Below are positions 1-8,001 of a DNA stretch of 56,947 bases, piece after piece. Source of the stretch: Mesorhizobium sp. SCN 65-20 (lineage in GTDB: Bacteria; Pseudomonadota; Alphaproteobacteria; Rhizobiales; Rhizobiaceae); NCBI GenBank assembly GCA_001724355.1, contig MEEF01000009.1:1-56947 (forward strand). Reading direction: 5' to 3'. The notes beneath the pieces were generated by a model. That model searched no databases. It worked only from the letters and a program-made list of their open reading frames with translations, and was not told the origin of the DNA. Each line of letters starts with the position of its first letter. Within the stretch, counting starts at the first letter, position 1. The translations under genes were made by a program, and so were the position numbers.

Positions 1-381
1 ATCCTCGCGGCGATCGGCCTCGACCGGAAGTCGGCCTACATCGCCAACGTCATTCCGTGGCGGCCGCCGGGCAACCGCACGCCGACGCCGCACGAAACCG
101 AAATCTGCCGTCCTTTCATCGAGCGGCAGATCGCGCTGGCGAAGCCCAAGGTACTGGTCACGCTCGGCGGACCGTCGGCCAAACTGCTCGTCGGCTCGCC
201 CGACGGCATCCTCAGGCTGCGCGGCAACTGGAAGAGCCACACCAGCGCCGACGGCACCGTCATTCCGGTGATGCCGACGCTGCACCCGGCATACCTGCTC
301 AGAAATCCCGCCCACAAGAAGCTTGCGTGGCGGGACTTCCTGGAGGTCAAGGCGAAGCTGCGCGAACTCGGCAGCGTCTGA
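1..381 (+). CDS. Uracil-DNA glycosylase, family 4/5 type (3' part only)
   Basis: The first 126 codons are open from the window edge and end in TGA at 379-381; the N-terminal part lies outside the window. The frame contains NVIPWRPPGNRTPT and, near the end, LHPAYLLRNP, which match the conserved blocks of the Fe-S type (family 4) uracil-DNA glycosylases. These enzymes excise uracil from DNA in base excision repair. The iron-binding cysteines expected upstream cannot be seen because of the truncation; one Cys remains in the visible part. The neighbouring gene at 390 is on the opposite strand and converges on this one with only 8 nt between. Family is clear, the subfamily (4 versus 5) is not. Confidence 0.85.
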   Translation: MLAAIGLDRKSAYIANVIPWRPPGNRTPTPHETEICRPFIERQIALAKPKVLVTLGGPSAKLLVGSPDGILRLRGNWKSHTSADGTVIPVMPTLHPAYLLRNPAHKKLAWRDFLEVKAKLRELGSV

Positions 382-389
382 CGCCCCGG

Positions 390-788
390 TCAGGCTGCCA
401 CTGCGGCAGCTCTGCGTATGCCGATGAACTGCAGTTCGGCAAACACGGCGACCGTCACTGCCTGGGCAGCGACGAAGGCAAGGCCGAGCATGGTCGGGTC
501 CACCGCGCCCGAGAACAAAAGCGCAAAGCTGCCGGCCACCCACAGCGCGTTGATGACGATGATATCGATCATCACCAGCCTCGACACCGTGGCGCGGCGG
601 GCGATGACCACCAGCATCGCGACAAACGGCACCAGCACGAGACCGGCCCAGAACAGCAACTCGCCGGGCAGTCCGAGGATTGGCGACAGCAGCGGGGCGC
701 CGAGCATCATCAGGATGCCTGCCGCGCCGCTGACCAGCGCATCGGCGAAGAGGGTGTTGCGGAGGAAGGGGGTGACGGTAGTCGACAT
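390..788 (-). CDS. Small four-helix membrane protein, unknown function
   Basis: A 132-residue protein starting MSTTVTPF. An upstream in-frame ATG at 869 exists, but the ATG at 788 has an AGGAG ribosome binding site at a good distance and the residues before it look non-coding. Hydropathy by eye gives four membrane helices (about residues 12-32, 42-62, 72-95 and 100-120) with short loops and a C-terminal basic tail. I recognise no catalytic motif. It is divergent from an XRE/MmyB-type regulator at 928, with a 139-bp shared intergenic region containing a palindrome, so it is a plausible regulatory target of that protein (inference). Confidence 0.75.
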   Translation of the reverse strand: MSTTVTPFLRNTLFADALVSGAAGILMMLGAPLLSPILGLPGELLFWAGLVLVPFVAMLVVIARRATVSRLVMIDIIVINALWVAGSFALLFSGAVDPTMLGLAFVAAQAVTVAVFAELQFIGIRRAAAVAA

Positions 789-876
789 GGCTGAAGCTCC
801 TGGTTCGGTTGTGGGGAGAGGCCGTCCGTGACCGCCTTCCTGATGCCGACCATCCCATCCGAAGCGCATCGAAGCG

Positions 877-893
877 ATTACGCTTGAAGTAAT
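877..893. promoter_or_regulatory. Palindrome between divergent genes (candidate operator)
   Basis: ATTAC-N7-GTAAT, perfect 5-bp arms, lying 34 nt upstream of the XRE regulator start and 88 nt upstream of the divergent membrane protein. Size and position suit a dimeric HTH repressor acting on both genes. This is a sequence observation plus inference; short palindromes also arise by chance. Confidence 0.3.
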
Positions 894-927
894 AGAAACG
901 AGAATGCGCCCGGGCTAGTCTGCGGTC

Positions 928-1725
928 ATGGATACGAAGCAGAACCCCGTCGGCGACCTCATCCGCGAATGGCGCACAAGGCGGCGCATGAGCCAACTCG
1001 ACCTCGCAATGGAGGCCGAGATCTCGCAGAGGCATCTGAGCTTCATGGAAAGCGGGCGCGCGCTGCCGTCGCGCGACATGATCTTGCATCTCAGCGAGAG
1101 GCTTTCCGTGCCACTGCGCCAGCGCAACCAGATACTGCTCGCGGCAGGATATGCACCCTGCTTCAGCGAGAAGTCGCTTGATCACCCATCGCTCGCGCCG
1201 GCCATGGACGCAGTGCGCATGGTGCTCAAGGGGCACGAACCCTATCCGGCGCTCGCTGTCGACCGCCACTGGAACCTGATCGAGGGCAACGCAGCACTCG
1301 CACCGCTGCTCGCAGGCGTCGAGGACGCCTCGCTACTCCAGCCGCCGGTGAACGTGCTGAGGCTGAGCCTCCATCCCAGGGGTGTGGCGCCGCAGATCGT
1401 CAACCTGCATGAATGGCGGGCGCACCTGATCGAGCGCCTGAAGCACCAGAACGACACCGCCGGCGATCCCGTACTCGAAGCGCTGGAGAAGGAGTTGCTC
1501 GGCTATCCGGACGGGCCGCGACAGGGTCGGCCGATCCAGGGCAACGCCAACATCATCGCCCACCCGCTCCGGATGCGGGTCGGCGACGCGGTGCTGTCGT
1601 TCATCAGCACGACCACGGTTTTCGGCACGCCGCTCGACGTGACGCTGTCCGAGATCGCGATCGAATCCTTCTTCCCGGCCGACGAGGAAACCGCGTCGCG
1701 GCTCAGGGCGCTGGCGGCGCAGTAA
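928..1725 (+). CDS. XRE-family transcriptional regulator with MmyB-like ligand domain
   Basis: A 265-residue protein. Residues about 8-68 are a lambda-repressor-type helix-turn-helix (LIREWRTRRRMSQLDLA, then SQRHLSFMESGRALPSRDM), the variant seen in MmyB/helix-turn-helix regulators of actinobacteria and rhizobia. Residues about 95-260 match the MmyB-type ligand-binding fold, with YPALAVDRHWNLIEGN, and GTPLDVTLSEIAIESFFPAD near the end. Family members sense small, often fatty-acid-like, ligands; the ligand here is unknown. It is divergent from a small membrane protein and ends immediately before the convergent DMT transporter gene (stop at 1725, transporter stop at 1726). Confidence 0.88.
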   Translation: MDTKQNPVGDLIREWRTRRRMSQLDLAMEAEISQRHLSFMESGRALPSRDMILHLSERLSVPLRQRNQILLAAGYAPCFSEKSLDHPSLAPAMDAVRMVLKGHEPYPALAVDRHWNLIEGNAALAPLLAGVEDASLLQPPVNVLRLSLHPRGVAPQIVNLHEWRAHLIERLKHQNDTAGDPVLEALEKELLGYPDGPRQGRPIQGNANIIAHPLRMRVGDAVLSFISTTTVFGTPLDVTLSEIAIESFFPADEETASRLRALAAQ

Positions 1726-2673
1726 CTATTGCGGCGGTGCGGCCGTCTTCGCCGCCTTGCGCTCGATGCCGAGGCGACGCTCGCGCAGGATGATGAAGAT
1801 GCCGGCGCCGATGACGATGGCGCCGCCGACCAGCGTGTGCATGGTCGGCAGATCGCCGAAGACCAGATAGCCGACGATGATGCCGAGGATCAGCGAGGTG
1901 TATTCGAACGGCGCGACCGTGGATGCTTCGGCATGCCTATAGGCCTCGGTCATGAAAAGCTGGGCCACACCGCCGGCGAAGCCGCCCGTGACCAGCAGCA
2001 CCGTCTGCTGCCACGACAATGACTGCCAGCCGAACGGGATGCTGAACAGTGCCATGACGCTCGCGCTGAGCGAGAACCACAGCACGATCGTGGCGGTGCG
2101 TTCGGTGTGGACGAGATTGCGCACCAGAAGCATGGCGATGGCCGACAACCCCGCCGCGATCAGTGCCGCCACGACGCCCATCGCCGCCTTGTCGCTCATC
2201 CCCGCCCCGGAGGTGAACAAGGTGAGCTTGGGCCAAGAGACGATGACCACGCCGATCAGGCCGATCGCGACCGCCGTCCAGCGGTACATGCGCACGTTCT
2301 CGCCCAGGATCAATGCGCTGAACACCACGACGAGCAGCGGCTGGGCGTAGTTGAGCGTGATCGCCTCCGGCAACGGCAGTTGCGTGAGCGCGAAGAAGCC
2401 GAAGCCCATCGCCGTGACGCCCGCAAGCCCGCGCATGATGTGGCCGCCCGGACGCTTGGTGACGAAAGCCGTGCGCAGTTCGCGACGGAAGGCAAGGAAC
2501 AGCAGGATCGGGAAGATGGCGAAGAAGGAACGGAAGAAGACAATCTGGCCCGCCGGCACCTCGCCGGCCGCCTTTATGGCGGTCGACATGCCGACGAAGA
2601 TGGAAACCGAGACGATCTTTAGCGATATTCCAAAGAGCGGCGACGAGACGCCGTGACTTACCTGATGCTTCAC
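1726..2673 (-). CDS. EamA/DMT-family inner-membrane transporter
   Basis: A 315-residue protein with about ten membrane helices in two EamA repeats (roughly residues 12-140 and 160-300). The first repeat contains VFFRSFFAIFPILLF and LNYAQPLLVVVFSALILGE, the second APFEYTSLILGIIVGYLVFGD, as in drug/metabolite exporters. Substrate cannot be inferred. The start is a GTG at 2673 that overlaps the TGA of the upstream molybdenum-hydroxylase gene (GTGA), which implies translational coupling; dropping to a later start would lose the first helix. The pairing suggests co-expression with the oxidoreductase. Confidence 0.85.
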   Translation of the reverse strand: MKHQVSHGVSSPLFGISLKIVSVSIFVGMSTAIKAAGEVPAGQIVFFRSFFAIFPILLFLAFRRELRTAFVTKRPGGHIMRGLAGVTAMGFGFFALTQLPLPEAITLNYAQPLLVVVFSALILGENVRMYRWTAVAIGLIGVVIVSWPKLTLFTSGAGMSDKAAMGVVAALIAAGLSAIAMLLVRNLVHTERTATIVLWFSLSASVMALFSIPFGWQSLSWQQTVLLVTGGFAGGVAQLFMTEAYRHAEASTVAPFEYTSLILGIIVGYLVFGDLPTMHTLVGGAIVIGAGIFIILRERRLGIERKAAKTAAPPQ

Positions 2674-4979
2674 TTTTGCCGGGCCGCCCTTATTGCTGCC
2701 CAGACGCGCGCCGGTGTGGCCGGCATCTCGATATGGTCAATTCCGTAAGCCCTGTATAACGCATCCGTCACCGCATTGAGCGCCGCCGGCGTCGAACCGA
2801 TCGTGCCCGCCTCGCCTGCCCCTTTCATCCCCATGGCATTGGTGGTCGAGGGGACGTTGCGGGTCTCGAAATGAAAGGACGGCACGGTATCCGCACGCGG
2901 CATCGCATAATCCATGAAGCTTGCCGTCAGCAACTGACCGTCCTCACCATAAACCGCCTCCTCCGAGAGCGCCTGTCCGATGCCCTGCACGACGCCGCCA
3001 TGCACCTGGCCGGCGAGCAGGATCGGGTTCACCGTCGCGCCGAAGTCGTCGACGATCGTATAGGCCACGACCTCGGTGCCACCGGTCTCGGGGTCGATCT
3101 CGACCTCGCATATATGCGTGCCGTTGGGATAGGTCGCCTCTTCCTGAACGAACTCGCCCATCGCCTTGATATCATCCGGATTTTTCGCCGCTGCGTGGAG
3201 CGCCGCAAAGCCGATGGTGCGGTCGGTGCCGACGATGCGCGCCTCGCCATTGTCGAGCTCGATGTCTGCGGCCGAAGCCTCCAGTTCGTCCGCCGCGATC
3301 TTCTTGAGCTTCTCCGCCAGCGCCTCGCCTGCGCGGGCCGCCGAGACACCGCCGAGCGGGATCGAGCGCGAGCCGCCGGTGCCGCCTCCCTTGGGAAGGT
3401 GGTCGGTATCACCCTGGTGGACGCCGATGCTGGCGACGTCCAGATTGAGCTTCTCAGCCACGAACTGCGCATAGGCCGTGGCGTGGCCCTGGCCGTTCGA
3501 CTGGGTGCCGATGAAGACCGACACCGTGCCGTCGCCGTTGAGCTCCACCCGCGCCGGCTCGGAGCCGGCGAAGGCGCAGGCCTCGATGTAGGTCGCCATG
3601 CCGAGGCCGCGGATCTTGCCGCGCGACTGCGCTTCGGCGAGCCGTTGCGGGAAGTTCGCCCAGCCGGCGCGCTGCATGGAGAGGTCCATGTGCGCCTCGA
3701 ACTCGCCGACGTCGTAGAGCCTGCCGGTCTGCGTGCGATAGGGGAACTGCTCGGGCTTGATGAAATTGCGCCGGCGGATCTCGTCGGTCGACAGGCCGAG
3801 TTCGCGGGCGCAGGCATCGACCATCTTCTCGACCAGAAGCGCTGCCTCCGGGCGCCCGGCGCCACGGTAGGCGTCGACGGGGCAGGTGTTGGTGTAGACG
3901 CCCTCGATCGTCACATCGAGCGCCTGGATGTCGTAGACGCCGGTCGACATGCTGGCGCCGATATGGGCGATGATCGGTCCGTACTGGGAGATGTAGGCGC
4001 CGACATTGGACAGCAGATGGACGCGTAGGCCAAGGAAGCGGCCGTTCTTGTCCATGGCCATTTCGGCGGTCACGACATTGTCGCGCCCCTGGGCATCGGA
4101 GAGGAAATGCTCGGTACGGTCGCCCGCCCACTTCACCGGCCGGCCGAGGCGCTTGGCGGCCTCCAGGACAAGCGCGTGCTCGCGGTAGACGAAGGCCTTG
4201 GTGCCGAAACCGCCGCCGACATCGGGCGTCACGACCCTGAGCTTCTCAGCACCGATGCCGAACACCTGGCCGGCAAGCATGTTGCGCATCGAATGGACGC
4301 CCTGAGACCCGGTGGTCAGCAGGAAGCGATCCTCGTCCGCACGCCATTCGCCGATGGCCGAACGCGGCTCCATGTAATTGCAGATGAGGCGGTTGTTGAC
4401 GAACTCGATGCGCGTGACGCGGTCCGCGCGGGCGAAAGCGGCGTCCGCCTTCGCCTTGTCGCCGAGATGATAGGTGAAGGCACGGTTCGATCCGAGTTCA
4501 GGCCAGACCAGCTGCGCATCGTCGTCGAGCGCCGTTGCCGTGTCGGCAGCCGCTTCCTCGTCGTCGTAGTCGACCTCGATCAGTTCGGCCGCGTCCTGGG
4601 CGAGTGCGCGGGTGTCGGCGACGACGAAGGCGACCGCATCACCGACATAATGGACCCGATCCCGGCACAGAATCGGGATGTCGCGCGTCGGCGCGCGCGT
4701 GCCGTCCGGCTGGCGCTGCATGACGGTGGACTTGAGATCGCCGAGATGGGCGATGTCGGCGGCGGTCAGAACAAGGTGCACGCCCGGCGCCTTGCGCGCG
4801 GCATCGACCGGTCCGATGGCGAATTTCGCCTTGGCGACAGGCGAGCGCAGCACGTAGCCGTGCAGTTGGCCAGCCGGCGCGATGTCGTCCGTGTAACGGC
4901 CCTTTCCGGTGATGAAGGCTCCATCCTCGACGCGCAAAACGGACGCGCCCATCCCGAATTTCGGCGTGACGACAGTCAT
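2670..4979 (-). CDS. Xanthine dehydrogenase-family molybdopterin-binding (large) subunit, form II CoxL-like
   Basis: About 769 residues from the chosen ATG at 4979 (MTVVTPKFGMGASVLR); the frame stays open to 5096, but conservation begins here. The protein has the N-terminal a/b hammerhead domain (GKGRYTDDI...LHGYVLRSP) followed by the long Mo-cofactor domain (VVTPDVGGGFGTK, SQGVHSMRN). The active-site loop reads AYRGAGR, the form II signature, not the AYxCSFR loop of true aerobic CO dehydrogenases. The catalytic Glu is present in GMKGAGEAG near the C-terminus. So it is an aldehyde/N-heterocycle-type hydroxylase of unknown substrate. No FAD (medium) or 2Fe-2S (small) subunit lies next to it, so it must use partners from elsewhere or be an orphan. 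Confidence 0.88.
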   Translation of the reverse strand: MTVVTPKFGMGASVLRVEDGAFITGKGRYTDDIAPAGQLHGYVLRSPVAKAKFAIGPVDAARKAPGVHLVLTAADIAHLGDLKSTVMQRQPDGTRAPTRDIPILCRDRVHYVGDAVAFVVADTRALAQDAAELIEVDYDDEEAAADTATALDDDAQLVWPELGSNRAFTYHLGDKAKADAAFARADRVTRIEFVNNRLICNYMEPRSAIGEWRADEDRFLLTTGSQGVHSMRNMLAGQVFGIGAEKLRVVTPDVGGGFGTKAFVYREHALVLEAAKRLGRPVKWAGDRTEHFLSDAQGRDNVVTAEMAMDKNGRFLGLRVHLLSNVGAYISQYGPIIAHIGASMSTGVYDIQALDVTIEGVYTNTCPVDAYRGAGRPEAALLVEKMVDACARELGLSTDEIRRRNFIKPEQFPYRTQTGRLYDVGEFEAHMDLSMQRAGWANFPQRLAEAQSRGKIRGLGMATYIEACAFAGSEPARVELNGDGTVSVFIGTQSNGQGHATAYAQFVAEKLNLDVASIGVHQGDTDHLPKGGGTGGSRSIPLGGVSAARAGEALAEKLKKIAADELEASAADIELDNGEARIVGTDRTIGFAALHAAAKNPDDIKAMGEFVQEEATYPNGTHICEVEIDPETGGTEVVAYTIVDDFGATVNPILLAGQVHGGVVQGIGQALSEEAVYGEDGQLLTASFMDYAMPRADTVPSFHFETRNVPSTTNAMGMKGAGEAGTIGSTPAALNAVTDALYRAYGIDHIEMPATPARVWAAIRAARQK

Positions 4980-5128
4980 ATCGGCCCCGTGAGGATTGGT
5001 GAGAAGGCGCAGCATTCGTGCGATGGCCAACAGTTTTGCCGAGGGGTCGTTTCGTGTAAAGAGCAGCGGCCGCATATTTTTTCTACCAGCGCCCATTGGC
5101 GCCGGACGACGACAGGAAGGCCGACCGC

Positions 5129-7774
5129 ATGCGCACTGATACCGGACAGGTGTTTCGCCTCGAAGATTACCGCCCGAGCGACTACCTGATCCCCCGGACG
5201 GAACTCGATTTCAGGCTGGGCGAAGACAGCACCCGCGTGGTTGCGAGGCTCAGCATCGAGCGAAGGACGGGCACAGACAAGCCGGTGCAGCTCGAACTCG
5301 ACGGCGATGGGCTCACATTGCGCCGCATCGAGATCGATGGGACGGCGGTCGATGCGGCGGGCTTCGACGCCACGCCGGACCGGCTGGTGATCCACAATCC
5401 GCCCGCCTCCGGCCGCTTCACCCTGCTGATCGAGACGGAACTCGCGCCATCACGCAACGAGGCCCTGATGGGGCTCTACCGCTCCAACAAGGTCTATTGC
5501 ACCCAGTGCGAGGCGGAAGGCTTCCGCCGCATCACCTATTTCCTCGACCGGCCCGACATCCTGTCGGTCTATACCGTGCGCATCGAGGCGTTGCGCTCCG
5601 AGGCACCGCTGCTACTCGCCAACGGCAATCCGGTCGAGAGCGGGGATCTCGCAGACGGCTGGCACTACGCCGTGTGGCACGATCCATTCCCGAAGCCGTC
5701 GTATCTGTTCGCACTGGTCGCCGGCGATCTCGGCTGCATCAAGGACCGCTTCGTCACGGCCTCGGGCAGGTCGGTGGAACTCGGCATCTATGTCGAGCAC
5801 GGCAAGGAGAGCCAGTCCGGCTACGCGATGGATGCCCTGCGTCGCTCGATGAAGTGGGACGAGGAGGTGTTCGGCCGCGAGTATGACCTCGACGTCTTCA
5901 ACATCGTCGCCGTGTCCGATTTCAACATGGGCGCGATGGAGAACAAGGGGCTCAACATCTTCAACGACAAGTATGTGCTTGCCGACGAGGAGACCGCTAC
6001 CGACGCGGATTTCGCCAATATCGAGGCGATCATCGCGCACGAGTATTTCCACAATTGGACAGGCAACAGAATCACTTGCCGCGACTGGTTCCAGCTTTGC
6101 CTGAAGGAAGGCCTGACCGTTTACCGCGACCACGAGTTCTCCGCCGACCAGCGCTCGCGGCCGGTGAAGCGCATCGCTGAGGTGCGCGCACTGCGCGCGC
6201 ACCAGTTCCCCGAGGACCAGGGGCCGCTGGCACATCCCGTGCGGCCGCGGCGCTACCGCGAGATCAACAACTTCTACACCGCGACCGTCTACGAGAAGGG
6301 CTCGGAGGTGGTCCGGATGATCCGCACCGTGCTCGGCGCGGAGACGTTCCGCAAAGGCATGGACCTCTATTTCGAGCGCCACGACGGCGACGCTGCGACC
6401 GTCGAGGACTTCCTCAAGGTGTTCGAGGATGCGTCGGGACGCGACCTCTCGCAGTTCGCGCTCTGGTACCACCAGGCCGGCACGCCCAATCTCAGCGTGA
6501 CGACCTGGCATAGCCCGGCCAATGCCGAATTCACCATCGAGATCGAGCAATCGGTGCCGCCGACGCCGTCGGAGACGCGCAAGCGGCTGATGCACATCCC
6601 GCTCGCCTTCGGCCTCGTCGGGCCTGACGGCAGGGACATGGGCTACGACAGCGTCGACGGTGCCACCGTCGAGAACAGCGTCATCCACGTGCGCAAGCGC
6701 AAGCACATGGTGAAGTTCTCCGGAGTGGCCGAACGGCCCGTTCTTTCGCTCAATCGCGGCTTCTCGACACCGATCACGCTGACCGTCGAGCAGCGGCCGG
6801 AGGACCAGGCGTTCCTCGCCTCGCATGACAGCGATCCGTTCTCGCGCTGGCAGGCGTTCAACACGCTTTTGACCGACGCGACCATCGCCGCCTTCCGCAA
6901 CGTGCTAGGCGGCAAGAAGCCGGAATTCGACGCGGGCCTGGCCGCGCTTGCCGGGCGCATTGCCGGCGACGACGGACTGGAGCACGCGTTCCGCGCGCTC
7001 GCTCTGGCGCTGCCGAGCGAGGCCGACATTGCCCGCGAGATCGGCAAGAACATCGACCCGGACGCCATCTTCGCCGGACGCGAGGCGCTGGCCAAGGCGA
7101 TCGCGGAAGCCAATAGTGGAATCTTCTCCAAGCTTTACGAGGATTTGCGCATGTCGGGGCCGTTCTCGCCCGACGCCGCGAGCGCCGGGCGCCGGGCATT
7201 GCGCAACACGCTGCTCGACTATCTCGCGATCCTGCCGGAGGGCGCCAAGCTCGCGGCCGCGCATTTCACCTCGGCGACCAACATGACCGACCGCGCCGCG
7301 GCGCTGACCGTGCTTGCGCATCGCCATGCGGGCACCACGGAGGCCAAGGATGCGCTGGCCGAATTCGACAAGCGCTACCGCGGCGATCCGCTGGTCATGG
7401 ACAAGTGGTTCATGATCCAGGCGACGGCGCCAGGCCCGCAAGCGGTGGACGCCGTCAGGGCGCTTACCCAGCACCCGGCCTTCTCGATCGCCAACCCCAA
7501 CCGCGTGCGCTCGCTCGTGGGCGGTTTCGCCAGCGCCAACCAGACGGGTTTCCATCGCGCCGATGGCGCCGGCTACGAGTTTTTCGCAGAGACGGTGCTG
7601 ACGGTGGAAAAGCGCAATCCGCAGGTCGCGGCCCGCCTTGCGACCGCGCTGAGGTCGTGGCGCTCGCTGGAGCCGAAGCGGCAGGCCAAGGCGCGCGCGA
7701 CGCTGGTAACGATCCAGGCCAAGGAAGGCCTGTCGGCAGACCTCCGTGACATCGTCGAGCGCACGCTCGCCTGA
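5129..7774 (+). CDS. pepN: Aminopeptidase N (M1 zinc metallopeptidase)
   Basis: An 881-residue protein of full length for the bacterial E. coli-type PepN. The start is the ATG at 5129 (MRTDTGQVFRLEDYRP), preceded by AGGAAGG; an upstream in-frame start at 5096 is less likely. The exopeptidase motif GAMEN is at 268-272 and the zinc motif HEYFH at 304-308, followed by NWTGNR and the third ligand in LKEGLTVYRD. C-terminal domains DUF3458 and the helical ARM-like region follow. It cleaves N-terminal residues from peptides in the cytoplasm. The gene is divergent from the molybdenum-hydroxylase gene and is followed by a strong terminator. Confidence 0.97.
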   Translation: MRTDTGQVFRLEDYRPSDYLIPRTELDFRLGEDSTRVVARLSIERRTGTDKPVQLELDGDGLTLRRIEIDGTAVDAAGFDATPDRLVIHNPPASGRFTLLIETELAPSRNEALMGLYRSNKVYCTQCEAEGFRRITYFLDRPDILSVYTVRIEALRSEAPLLLANGNPVESGDLADGWHYAVWHDPFPKPSYLFALVAGDLGCIKDRFVTASGRSVELGIYVEHGKESQSGYAMDALRRSMKWDEEVFGREYDLDVFNIVAVSDFNMGAMENKGLNIFNDKYVLADEETATDADFANIEAIIAHEYFHNWTGNRITCRDWFQLCLKEGLTVYRDHEFSADQRSRPVKRIAEVRALRAHQFPEDQGPLAHPVRPRRYREINNFYTATVYEKGSEVVRMIRTVLGAETFRKGMDLYFERHDGDAATVEDFLKVFEDASGRDLSQFALWYHQAGTPNLSVTTWHSPANAEFTIEIEQSVPPTPSETRKRLMHIPLAFGLVGPDGRDMGYDSVDGATVENSVIHVRKRKHMVKFSGVAERPVLSLNRGFSTPITLTVEQRPEDQAFLASHDSDPFSRWQAFNTLLTDATIAAFRNVLGGKKPEFDAGLAALAGRIAGDDGLEHAFRALALALPSEADIAREIGKNIDPDAIFAGREALAKAIAEANSGIFSKLYEDLRMSGPFSPDAASAGRRALRNTLLDYLAILPEGAKLAAAHFTSATNMTDRAAALTVLAHRHAGTTEAKDALAEFDKRYRGDPLVMDKWFMIQATAPGPQAVDAVRALTQHPAFSIANPNRVRSLVGGFASANQTGFHRADGAGYEFFAETVLTVEKRNPQVAARLATALRSWRSLEPKRQAKARATLVTIQAKEGLSADLRDIVERTLA

Positions 7775-7801
7775 TCCGGCCCCCATTGGCATAAGGCAAT
7801 C

Positions 7802-7834
7802 GCGGCGGCCTCCTGCATCGGAGCCGCCGCTTTT
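7802..7834 (+). terminator. Rho-independent terminator after pepN
   Basis: GCGGCGGC (7802-7809) pairs with GCCGCCGC (7823-7830), extended inward by TCC/GGA with one bulged C, around a 6-nt loop and followed by TTTT. It begins 28 nt after the pepN stop codon. Confidence 0.85.
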
Positions 7835-8001
7835 GCATGCGCGATACGTCGCAGCCATTTTCGGCTGCTTTTTAGGCGACTTTTAATCTTTTTCGACCGG
7901 CCCACTGGACAAGGCGAATCAGCTTTGATTCTTTAGTGACGATTCGGAAGTGCGATGTTGCCGGATCAGTCAAATCAGAACCGGATTGCGGGGAGCCATT
8001 T

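Noticed and set aside
57..794. 245-codon plus-strand frame at the left edge
   Set aside because: Low-complexity and out of frame with the recognised glycosylase C-terminus and the membrane protein.
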